Assembly (NCBI GenBank): GCA_016758965.1
Contig: JAEPRB010000066.1
Span: 62,001 to 126,000, forward strand
Length of the DNA: 64,000 nucleotides
From: Circinella minor
Taxonomy: Eukaryota; Mucoromycota; Mucoromycetes; Mucorales; Lichtheimiaceae
Direction of reading: 5' to 3'
Shown here piece after piece: positions 12,401 to 22,027 of the stretch. The notes below the pieces were generated by a model, which did no database searches, was not told the DNA's origin, and worked only from the letters and a program-made list of their open reading frames with translations. The translations under genes and the position numbers were made by a program. Each line of letters begins with the position of its first letter. The stretch's first letter is position 1.

Positions 12401-14136
12401 GTGACAAGACGATTAGTACAGCAAAATTCTATACGGAAAAAACAGCAGTGAATGAATGGTGGAAGAGGCGTATGCAGTTGGATCATCAACTTAAACGACT
12501 TTTAAATACCATAGAAACTGAATGGCTAGGAGGATTTAAGGTAAAGAAGAAAATAAAAGAAACCGCTGTATACACACATTTGGTTTATTACTTGCTCAAT
12601 ATATACATTTTTATGAAGGTGTACTGACATTATTATAAATACTTTTAAAAAAAAGGGCTTGCTTTGTGGAAATTATCATGAAGATATTGAAGGTTTAAGA
12701 AAATTTCAACGCAAATTGAATCAATTACTTCATAACTTTGTCTACGGTTTACCCCCGAATTCGAATCGAGAAAAAAGTCAAAAAATGATTGACATCAATT
12801 TGAATATGTGCCGGGTCTTTTTACGTCTTGGTCCTGATCCAAGTAATCGAGAATTAGATGATATCATTTATTTTCTTCTTTCATGTTATGAAAGTCAAGG
12901 TGTTGATATCGATTATAATCGAGCTGATATTGTACAGGTAACTAAACAAGAATAAAAAACAAAAGAATTTGCCACGATATGTAACTTATTTACTAGTACC
13001 TAATTAAAACAAAAAATTACTCGATGTGATTATTATTATAGTTAAAGAATCAACTTAAGGGAGAAATCAATCGATATCATGAAACAGCTTTAATTAAAAA
13101 TATTGATACAATGACAAGAAAACAGAATGATCACGTTATTTTGATTCCTGATAATCATTTACACCCAATTCCATGGGAAAGCTTACCTATTATGCGTTCT
13201 CAACCCGTATCAAGACTTCCTTGTTTATCTTTCTTACGTGATCGAATTATGAGAAGTTTGGCTGCTAATGATGATGATGACAATTGGACTGAAGTGTCAA
13301 TCAATAGTAAAAAAACATGCTATGTACTTAATCCAAGTGGAGATCTTATGCATACACAAAATGAGTTCGAAACTGCTTTTAAAAAGTAAGTATTTTTCTC
13401 ACTTTTTCCTTGCATAAAAAAATCACTAACTCATTATGTAATAATGATAACAATAATAAAAGTATGGATGGCTGGCAAGGATTAATTCAAGAAAAACCAG
13501 TCGAACTACAATGGCAAAATATGTTAGAATCTCGAGATTTATATATGTAAGTATTTATTGTTGATCAGGCGGGAAAAAAAGCGTGTGATAATAATAATAG
13601 CGTTAATAACAATATTAATTTAATATATGGTAAATTACTTTTAGGTATTTTGGTCACAGTGCGGGTCAATCTATCATTCGAGGCCAGAACATTAAAAAAT
13701 TAAAGCATTGTCCTGTAGCCATCTTGATGGGTTGTAGTAGTGGTACACTTGTAGATAAAGGCGAATATGATGCAGATGGTTATATTATTAATTACTTATT
13801 AGGTGGAAGGTAATAACAACATTTATATATTTCAGGGGGGGGTAAGAGGGTAAAGAGATATATGGTAATGAAATATCATGAACATCTGACTTTATTATTA
13901 TTTATAGTCCGGCAGTAGTAGCAAATCTTTGGGATGTAACTGATAAAAGTATTGACCAGCTTACTGGAAAAATGTTTAATACGTGGGGTTTATTAAAGAA
14001 TAATAATAACAATACCAATAATAATGTATCATTAGTAGAAGCAGTATCTAGTTCTAGAGATGCATGTACATTACCTTATCTTATTGGAGCTGCACCTATT
14101 ATTTATGGTATCCCAGTATACATTAAAAGATCATAA
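5346..14136 (+). CDS. ESP1: Separase (cohesin-cleaving cysteine protease, peptidase family C50)
   Basis: Separase cuts the cohesin kleisin at anaphase onset to release sister chromatids. I resolve 27 exons: 5346-5768, 5870-6352, 6428-6572, 6664-6795, 6877-7004, 7095-7263, 7338-7690, 7774-8163, 8234-8601, 8703-8814, 8922-9117, 9227-9421, 9527-9713, 9790-9940, 10023-10253, 10366-10760, 10835-10887, 10973-11035, 11119-11207, 11299-11392, 11510-11779, 11897-12540, 12656-12937, 13042-13385, 13463-13546, 13645-13809, 13908-14136. They sum to 2,125 codons, about 2,124 residues, close to the usual size of large separases. The N-terminal two thirds is helical and repeat-like. The C-terminal protease is clear: HPIPWESLP, then YFGHSAGQ with the catalytic His (codon 13655-13657), then ILMGCSSG with the catalytic Cys (codon 13733-13735), followed by GEYDADGY and GSPAVVANLWDVTD. 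All key residues are present, so it should be active. Confidence 0.95.
6589..6611 (+). repeat. (AG)n microsatellite in separase intron 3
   Basis: A run of about 23 bases of AG dinucleotides lies between the exons ending at 6572 and starting at 6664. It can be read through as protein in one frame, but that frame does not continue the separase reading phase. Confidence 0.9.
9423..9461 (+). repeat. (AAT)n microsatellite in separase intron 12
   Basis: About thirteen copies of a TAA/AAT triplet lie directly after the GT donor at 9422. The tract is intronic and contains stops in one frame. Confidence 0.92.
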
Positions 14137-14526
14137 TAATAATTATTTGGCTACAGCATAAACTATCATTGAAATGAATAAATAAAGAGCACTTGACTTA
14201 TTATCATTATTCATTTACCTCATAAGAAAAAAAAACATAACTATTTTATTATCATTAGTATTACAAAAAACATATTTACATAGTACAATGCTAAAACCCG
14301 GGAGTATTAGTATTATTATTATTATTAAATTGCTCTACGAAAAAAGTATATGGATAATTAACATGCCCCAGTACGATCTTTAATATGATTGGTTGAACTT
14401 CTATAAACGTACCTTTTTTGATTGAACCCAAAGGGTTCGAGAGGTTTTTGTATTCTTTCTTTCTCTCACCCTCTCTCTCTCCCTGCCTTTGTTTATTATT
14501 AGTATTACTATTATTATTTACTTTCA
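14137..14526. other. Separase 3' / SEC2 5' intergenic spacer
   Basis: This 390-bp tandem spacer holds the separase 3' end and the SEC2 promoter. A pyrimidine-rich stretch (about 14455-14490, CTCT-type) and TATTAT repeats immediately precede the SEC2 ATG. No further gene is seen. Confidence 0.6.
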
Positions 14527-16667
14527 ATGGATAAATCGGTGAATGTTGCTACTTCACCCATGGATAGCAATTTATCACTCAATAACAACAAAGAACCACC
14601 TAAAGATATTGCAGGAGTTTATTCCAGCTTACAAGCTGTTATCGAAAGAAAGAGTAATGACCCAATGAATCCTGAAGCCAAGTTTGTCCCTTTACCACCT
14701 TCACTTCCAATGTCACCTAGCTCTTCTTCACCAACTCCATTACGCATTGCGCCACCGCAACCACTACCAAGTTCAGCTGAAAACAAAATGTCAACACCTC
14801 GGTCATCGTCGTCGAGTGAAAATAATAATAATATAAAAAACGACGAAAATGACGACGACTCAAAAGAAAAAGAAGAGCAAGTAATAATAAACCAAAGATC
14901 ACCATGCTCTTGTCAAGATATTCTAACCGACAAAAATTCTACTACATGTGCTTTATGTCAACGCCAAATGCCCATCATGCAAGAATTACATCAAGAACAA
15001 CAACTACATAAAGAAGAGATCAATCAATTGGAACAACGTGTACAAGAAGAACAAACTCGAATTGCTCGACAACTAGAAGAAATTGAAGCTTTACAGATCA
15101 CTGTGACTCAAGTAGAAAAACGACTCGACATTAAAGAAGAAGATTTCAAGGCCCTACAAAACGATATGGAAATGTTAAATGATAAATATGTGGATGAAAT
15201 TGAACGCGTAGCCGAGATTCAACACTCTAAAGATATGGTCGAAAATGAATTAGAAGATTTATCTAGACGACTTTTTGAAGAAGCCAACGGGATGGTCGCG
15301 AATGAAAAGCGCGAAAAACACGATTTGGAAATTGCTCAAAAACATCTGGAAAATAAATTAAAAGAGACTCAGGAACGATTAGCTGCTGAACAAATGCAAT
15401 TAAAAGAATTACGGCAAAAAATGGAAGAAATGGCTCAAGAACAACAACTTCACAGACAATCATTTCCATCCACCGTATCAAGTACTAGAAATAGTTTGAC
15501 TGCAGCAGATGCTGAATCGACTTACAGCAATCAAACGGATCCTGAACACCGAGCTGCCCGAGATCTAGTTGGTATCTTATCACAACAACATTCAGTATCT
15601 ACAACAGAACACGATAATAATGTTCTTCCATCACCACCACTTTCATCCATACCCAATACAGTCGATCAATTGCTACTTAGCGAATTTGAAGAATTTGTAA
15701 AAACAAGTCCTTCTATAACTTTAAAAAAACTTCACACTATTTCCTTTTTAAAGTTCTGTCAAGCAGAAGATGTGGAACCTTGTTTACGATTTGGTGCTAA
15801 TGCTCGATTATCCGCTCGTAAAATATCAGAAGCCATTGTGATGAATACTTGTTTTATTGAAGAAACCCCACCTGGATTTGCTGAAGAACAAGCCCAACGA
15901 CCTCCTGATATGCCATTACGGATATCTTCTTCTAAAATGTTATTATGGGAACGGATCAATAATGGTGGAAATACACAAACATTTATTGGTGCTTGTCAAG
16001 CATGTGGACGACAAGATCATTATCCATTACCTTATCGTTTCCGTACATCTTATTTCGATGATTGGGCCTGTATTGATCGATTTTGTCGTGATCGTTTGGT
16101 AGCTGTGTGTGAATTCTATGTATTTATTCGTAATGTACGACAAGGATATTATAGTAGTCGTAGTACGCTTGATCTCTATCAAGAAGCTCTTCGTTTACGT
16201 TTACAAATGTTTTATGCAAGGTATGAAAAAAAGGGAGGGTTCTAGAAGGAGAATATTATAAAAAAAAAGAAATTAGAAAAGATAGTGACGTTACTTGAGA
16301 ATATTATATGAAAAAAAGTAGTTTTCTAAAATTAATGATAATTAAAAATAGAATGGGAGCGTTACCATGGACACTTCGTAATTTAGGAGTCAAAACAGAC
16401 GAGTTAGGAAAAGCAACAGCTGTAACACCTCCACAAATCCGGATACCACCTTCTGTTAGCGAATCATCACCTTTACCACGAACTATAACAACATCCAAAA
16501 TGAATGGTACAGGATCAACAACAATAACAACAACAAAGTTTGAAAGATTAAATCGTCCAACAAGCATGGATGGTCGTACATCATTACCATCACCTACTTC
16601 TGATAATAACAATACTACAAGTGCAACAACTACTTCAACAGCTTCTGTTACAGTTGTACAATCTTGA
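14527..16667 (+). CDS. SEC2: Sec2-family Rab guanine-nucleotide exchange factor (Sec2p/Rabin8-like)
   Basis: Sec2 activates the exocytic Rab (Sec4/Rab8) on secretory vesicles, driving polarised secretion. There are two exons, 14527-16220 and 16352-16667, joined in phase (...YAR|MGALPW...), giving 669 residues. The N-terminal 120 residues are Ser/Pro/Asn-rich and disordered. A paired-cysteine motif (CSCQ...CALCQ, about 128-145) precedes a long, almost unbroken coiled coil at about 150-310, rich in E/Q/K heptads; this is the exchange-factor dimer in the family. A globular C-terminal region from about 383 has FLKFCQAEDVEPCLRFG, ACQACGRQ and WACIDRFCRDRLVAVCEFY, typical of fungal Sec2/GRAB proteins. 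The tail is again low-complexity and Thr/Ser-rich. An upstream pyrimidine stretch is typical of a fungal promoter. Confidence 0.82.
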
Positions 16668-17062
16668 AGACACTTCTTCTCCTCTTTTTCTTTTTATATC
16701 TTTCATTTTATTATTATTATTATTATTATTATTACTTTATACTCTTTACTTTTACTATTATTATCATTATTACTTAAATCTACTTATATGACCGTTACCC
16801 CAACAATCCTTTCTTTTTGTTTGTCTCCTTTCTTTATTTTTTTTATTCAACACACAAAAACATGCACAAACACAAATTGTACGTAATTTTCTTTTCCTTC
16901 CCCCCCCTCCCCTTCTTGATACATACACATACATACACACACACAAAAATCGCAACATTAAAGCCAATCACTATGCCGTATTATACTTTTTTTTGCAAAA
17001 AAAAAAAAACAAAAAACAAAAAAAAAAAAGTTAGATGGTTTTTGTATATGTGTATATATTTA
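16668..17062. other. Convergent intergenic region between SEC2 and the fructosamine kinase gene
   Basis: This is a 395-bp 3'-to-3' spacer dominated by TTA/TTAT repeats (about 16708-16775), CA/TA-rich DNA and poly(A) blocks near 16997-17030. Both flanking genes end towards it, so it must hold their terminators and poly(A) sites. No gene is seen. Confidence 0.6.
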
Positions 17063-18216
17063 TTATTTACCAAGTATTTTTGATAGCAGATCCAAAGAAG
17101 AATTAAGATAGGATGATCCAAACATATTAAGATGATTCACTGTGTGGTAAAGAGCGTAAATATCCACTCGTTTCTCAAATCCTGGTTGTTTAGGTAATTT
17201 TGCATGATATGCTTTGTAAAAATGATCATCAAATCCGCCAAATACTTGCATAATTCCTAAATCTGATTCGTGATGACCCCAAAAAGGAGCAGGATCTAAT
17301 ATCACTGGATTACCATCTTCATCTACACTCCAGTTACCACTCCATAAATCACCATGTTGAAGACTAGGTTGTATCTTTTCATTATCAGGAATCATATCAA
17401 AATAGGTATCCAAGGTATCCAATAACTTTTCGGATGGTTTTTTCAATGATGAATAATGTGGTGTAGCTAAATCAAATTGAAAGGTTAGTCGTCGATGTAA
17501 AAACTCGACCCAATTTGAACACCAGGCATTATATTGAGGAGTGGATCCAATAGTATTATCACATTCAAATCCGAATTGATTAGGTCCTTGAGCCAAGTGT
17601 AAATCAGCTAACTGATCTCCAAGTTTAGATTGGTTTGCTTTATATTTGCTACCAAGTGGGATATACTTAAGATTCATTTTAAAAATAAGGAAGGGGCAGT
17701 AAAGTTATTTATTAACTTAGGTTAAGTATATTAACGAACTGTTTATTCTTATTATATTTTCCGTATTTACCTCCATTGCCAAATATCCATATTGTTTGTT
17801 ATTGAATAAGGTACCATATACATAAGGTGTTGGTACCTTGATTGTTTTAGTATCATCAAGTGCCTTTAAACCTTTTGCTTCACTATTTAAAAACCAAAAC
17901 AAAATTAAAAAAAAAATTGAAAACGGTGAATTTATTTAACTTTGAAGAAGAAACACCCGTTATTGTTGTTGTTGTTCTTCAAGTTATTCTTATACCTCGC
18001 AAACATTTCAACGACTTGATCAATAGATTGATTAGATGACGATGCACAAGTCTTGACAAAGATTCTTTTATTTGTTGTACTTGTACATAAATAAGCATCA
18101 CTTATGCAACCACCACCAATATTTCTCACATTTTCAACAAATTCGTCTCGTTCCAATATTTTTTCTTGCTTTAAATGATGAGTTACAGTGTTCTTAATAT
18201 CTTCTTCGATTGTCAT
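17063..18216 (-). CDS. FN3K: Fructosamine-3-kinase / ketosamine-3-kinase family protein
   Basis: Family members phosphorylate carbon 3 of sugar-amine adducts on glycated proteins, which destabilises and removes them. There are three exons, 18216-17996, 17882-17771 and 17665-17063, giving 311 residues, the normal family length. Exon 1 has the glycine-rich NIGGGCISDAY loop and the ATP-binding lysine region FVKTC. Exon 2 ends in the hinge LAME. Exon 3 carries LGDQLADLH, the catalytic loop QHGDLWSGNW, the metal-binding ILDPAPFWGHHESDLG, and the C-terminal FGGFDDHFYKAY and LYHTVNHLNMFG. All kinase-fold landmarks are intact. The start is the only ATG before the first domain. It is transcribed in the same direction as the eL6 gene upstream, 344 bp away. 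An ACGCGT hexamer lies about 57 bp before the ATG. Confidence 0.9.
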
Positions 18217-18560
18217 TGTTTAAACAAACTATTTGATATGGATATATTTCAAAAAAAAAAGTTAAGGTAAAGACGCGTATATATTATATATATTAAAATT
18301 CAGAAGGTAAAAGAAACAAATATATTATGTTTCCTTATTATTCTAACCAGAAAAAATAAATTATAACCCATACGATGCACTTAAATAAATCGCTTAACCA
18401 CCCTTTGTCCTTTCCCACTATCATTCTCCATATCAACTCCTCTATTATCATTGAATACAAGTCCAAAAAAAAGCAAATGATTTTTCGGCTTTTTTTTATT
18501 ATTTTTTTCCAATCAGCTGCTCCATGCAAATATAAGAGTTAAAAGTAAATAATAACTAAC
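18217..18560. other. Spacer between the eL6 gene and the fructosamine kinase gene
   Basis: A 344-bp tandem spacer, AT-rich. It contains ACGCGT at about 18273-18278 next to TATATATT. It serves as eL6 3' end and kinase promoter. No coding stretch is supported. Confidence 0.55.
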
Positions 18561-19352
18561 TTAGAACTTCATAGCGTGGGGGAACTGACCCTTGGACAAA
18601 CCAAAGGTGGAGCCCAAGTATTGACCAAGGAAAGGAGTCTTAGAGACGGCATCAACAATAGCCTTGTCAACAGCCTTTTGGTCAGCAACCTTGGATTCAG
18701 GAAGGGCAGCCTTCTTTTGCTAAATATTTATAATAATTTACTATATATTCAATATGCATGCTACTAATAAAAAATAATTGTTTTCTTTTTCTTACCTCGG
18801 CACCTTCAAGGAATTCCTTATCGGCCTTCTTGCCAGACTTGCCAAAATAAGCATCGTTGAACTTGGCATCGATCTAAATATATATAAAAACAAAAATAAA
18901 TCAATTCTTCCGATTCTCTCGATAAATTCCAAAATTTATAACTCGTTTGTTTTTCGTTTGTTGTTATTATTATTTACCTTGACGTTGGAGAGATCAATCT
19001 TGGTAGAGGTGGCAATAACGTAAGCTTGGTTGACACGACGAAGAGGAACACCGTTAACCTTGTAAGGGCCAGTGACCAACAAAAGACCACTTTCGAGTTG
19101 CTTCAAAACAACGACACGCTTACCACGGAAACGGCCAGCCAACAAGATGACAACGGAACCAGGGGTGATAGAAGCACGAAGAGCACCAGTCTTGGGAGAC
19201 TTGCGAGAGACCTTGGGTTGAGGAATATCTTCGGCAGGGTAGAAACGATCAGCCTTAACGGCAGGGATTGTGCGTTTACCTCCGTTCTTGTTACCCTTGA
19301 CGTCGACGGTCTTATCGGCCTTCTTGATGCTGGATTTAGGTGCGTGAGGCAT
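18561..19352 (-). CDS. RPL6: 60S ribosomal protein L6 (eL6)
   Basis: Structural protein of the large ribosomal subunit. Three exons, 19352-18978, 18873-18796 and 18719-18561, give 203 residues, normal for filamentous fungal eL6. Exon 1 encodes a basic N-terminus and the diagnostic core [36 protein letters not shown] and [16 protein letters not shown]. Exons 2 and 3 give [13 protein letters not shown] and the C-terminal [17 protein letters not shown]...[11 protein letters not shown]. Codon choice differs from its neighbours: lysine is nearly always AAG and C-ending codons (ATC, GTC, ACC) are common, as expected for a very highly expressed gene in an AT-rich genome. It is divergently arranged with the tail-anchored protein gene starting at 20603. 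Confidence 0.96.
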
Positions 19353-20602
19353 GGTTTTGCTAATAATTTGAGAAAGTATAATAATTTTGGTTGGTAATCA
19401 AGAATTAATTATTCGTTGTGATGGTGTTGTCTTCTTTTTCCTCCCAATTTAATTTTCCCAATTAAATAATAATAATAATAGTAATAATTAAATTATTCAT
19501 TCAATTCATTTCAATTCTCTCGCTTCATTGAACGATAATCTCGAACAGTTTTTTTTGTAGATAGATAGATCCTAATGATGGCTGATTCGTTTATTGTCGA
19601 TGTATATAGAACGTTGATATATGTAGTTTGTTTATATGTTGTATAATATCGAATGAATGTATATATGTTGAATGGATGGATGGATGGATGGATTCGTGAT
19701 ATATATATATCTAATTCGTTATTCGTATTATTTCGTATTTCGGTCGTTCGTCGTATTTATCGATGTTGATTATCTTTCCATCCATCATAGTATCTATCTT
19801 TCTACGTGTTCGATTCGTTCTATCTTCATCCCTCATAATCCCCTTTAATCAATCTTATATTATATGATCTGTACCTTTGGTATGGAAAAGAGATCGTACA
19901 CTAAATGCGCTTGTACACGAAATACTACACCCCCTCTGCTGAGCGGGCCGCATTATAGTCACGTGATAAGATTAAAAATTAAAGGATTCAACCAATGAAA
20001 TTTCTTCAAGTTGCATAGCTATTATATACAATAACTTTACGCATTACACCTTTTTTCTTTAAAAACTTAATAGTTACCATAAAATAAGATAATATTAGAG
20101 AAACTCCATGAATTTATTTTTTTATAAATAATATAATATTTAATTTTAATAACATCAATATAATAATGAAACTTCTATTAATTTTTCAGAGTATATAAAA
20201 AAAAAAAAGTAGACAAAATTGTACATGACTTCTTTACTATATTGATTATTTATCAACTTGTATATTTTGTTTGTGATACAACATAAACCATTGCTAAATT
20301 ATGTAGTCTATTTTTCTTTAAAATATTAAGATATATAATTCTTTTTTTCAATTAACATATAATTCTTATATGAATATATTTAAAGTATCCAATTAGACTG
20401 TGGGGTAAAATCATAATAAAACATTAAGCCTCGGATATTCAATTGTTCCCATCAGCATGTGAGAAATATCGTTTTGTCAGCGATAATCCTTTTAGTAAAC
20501 ACCTCCCTCTTTCTTCACACACACAACTTTTATATACATATATTCGCCCCCTTCCTTCTCTTTTTTTTTTATCTTCATAAAAAAAACAATATAAACATAT
20601 AA
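19353..20602. promoter_or_regulatory. Divergent promoter region between eL6 and the tail-anchored protein gene
   Basis: A 1.25-kb divergent region. The eL6 side (19360-19960) is unusual for this window: it has many CG dinucleotides (TCGTTCG, CGATTCG, ATCGATG runs), TAGATAGAT at about 19560 and (ATGG)n at 19672-19692. A TCACGTGA palindrome lies at 19959-19966 beside a GC-rich GAGCGGGCCGC (about 19941-19951). The other side turns AT-rich and ends in a pyrimidine block (about 20541-20572) just before the ATG at 20603. The region probably contains a long eL6 5' leader, perhaps with a leader intron, but that cannot be proven from sequence. Confidence 0.5.
19959..19966. promoter_or_regulatory. TCACGTGA E-box palindrome
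   Basis: The 8-bp palindrome contains CACGTG, the bHLH (Cbf1/Pho4/Tye7-type) core. It lies 607 bp before the eL6 ATG and 637 bp before the divergent ATG, so either gene, or neither, could use it. Confidence 0.35.
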
Positions 20603-22027
20603 ATGGCACATTTAACATCAATTCAAGCACAATATCAAAAAGCACTACGCTTTTACTTATTGACAAAGTATACTACAGCAGCTACAGCATGTTTAAAAGC
20701 TATTACTCAACTTCCTAAGACCAATGCCATTCAAGAAATTGACGAAAACGAATCTTATACCAATATAAATATTCAAGAACTTGAAACATTACGTTATTCC
20801 ATTTGGACACTTTATCTTAATATCGCAACTACTTTATTAACTCAACAAGACATCACTCCTCATGTAACAAAACTTTTTGGTCTTGCTCCAGCAGTAGCGA
20901 AGAGTCATGATCAATTTGTTCATGCAATGTGGCAATTATTAAGTGAAGGTTATGGTGGCTCGGGAAATGTTGACCCAAGACTTGTATCTTCATGGTAAGA
21001 AAAGTTTTTAGTTTTAAAAAAAATTGGGTAGGAGGATATATTATATAAGGGAAAGGGAAAATGGAAATATAGTGAAAGAAACTAATATTCATTTATATAT
21101 AGTTTGGTAATGACATTGAAAATACAAGCTGTGAATGTTGGACGACAAATTGTTGAAGAATGGTATGCAGCCATGTCTGATAGTACAATGGATTATATTT
21201 CATCTATTGCTATACAGCAAGAAGAATCGGATGATGTTTATTATAATGGTTGTATGGAAGCTATTGATCTTTACGTGACACGAATTTTACCTGCTATGAA
21301 TGATTATGAAACAGCAATTTCATTTGTACAATATAATCCACTTATTTCAGATGAAAAGAAAGAGGTAAGAATGATTTTGTTCTTTTTTCAATTGGAAAAA
21401 AAGGATTACCTATATGGGTATCATGTGTATACTAAGTCCTTTTTTTTCTTTTAGTCATTACAACGATTTGTTAGTAAAAGTGAACAAGATGCATCAAGAG
21501 AACGACAAAAAAAGATTGAACAACAGAAAAAAATAGAACAATTAGCCAAGATAACAGAAGAAAAGGAAAAGGCTCGATTACAAGAAGAACGAGAAAGAGC
21601 AGAAAAGGAAGCACAAGAGATGAAAACTAAGGCTTATGAAAAACAAGTAGATAAAGTAGAACAAGTGGATATTACATCAACACATATTCATTCTGATTCT
21701 AATTCATCATCAGTATTTTCTTCTTCTTCTTCTTCTTCATTGGATAATGGTAATGGATCAACTAATATCAATCAACGTCAATTATCAAATACAACCACAT
21801 CTCGACGTAGCTTTAGTCTCAATCAAAGAAGTCCTACTGCAGTGAAAGAATGGATTCGTCAATTAATTGGTGCTGGATCTGCTACTTCAGTAGCAACTTT
21901 ACTTATGATTCTTGCATTAATTGGTTTATTGCGTGGATTCCGGGGGAAATGGTCCGAACCTTTAAAAATCGCATTAACAAAATTATGGCAAACCGTTCAA
22001 ATGGGTACTAAAGTCACTTATTTGTAA
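20603..22027 (+). CDS. Predicted tail-anchored membrane protein, possibly a Pex26-like peroxin
   Basis: Three exons, 20603-20994, 21103-21364 and 21455-22027, joined in phase, give 408 residues. Residues 1-220 are helical and TPR/14-3-3-like (QAQYQKALRFYLLTKYTTAATACLKAI). A strongly charged coiled coil follows (about 225-270; K/E/Q/R-rich). Then comes a Ser/Thr/Asn-rich linker and one hydrophobic segment (about 361-380, SVATLLMILALIGLLRGF) with a short basic tail. This layout, N-terminal helical solenoid plus a C-terminal anchor and no signal peptide, is that of the peroxisomal Pex1-Pex6 docking factor Pex26/Pex15. No sequence motif is diagnostic, so the name is an inference; any ER or mitochondrial tail-anchored adaptor would look similar. 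The first exon starts at the only reasonable ATG. Confidence 0.5.

Noticed and set aside
16304..16612. Minus-strand 102-codon frame over the end of SEC2
   Set aside because: It overlaps the second SEC2 exon, whose phase and splice sites fit the upstream exon exactly.
18576..19397. Plus-strand open frames in the ribosomal protein region
   Set aside because: Shadows of the eL6 exons, which match the family over their full length on the minus strand.
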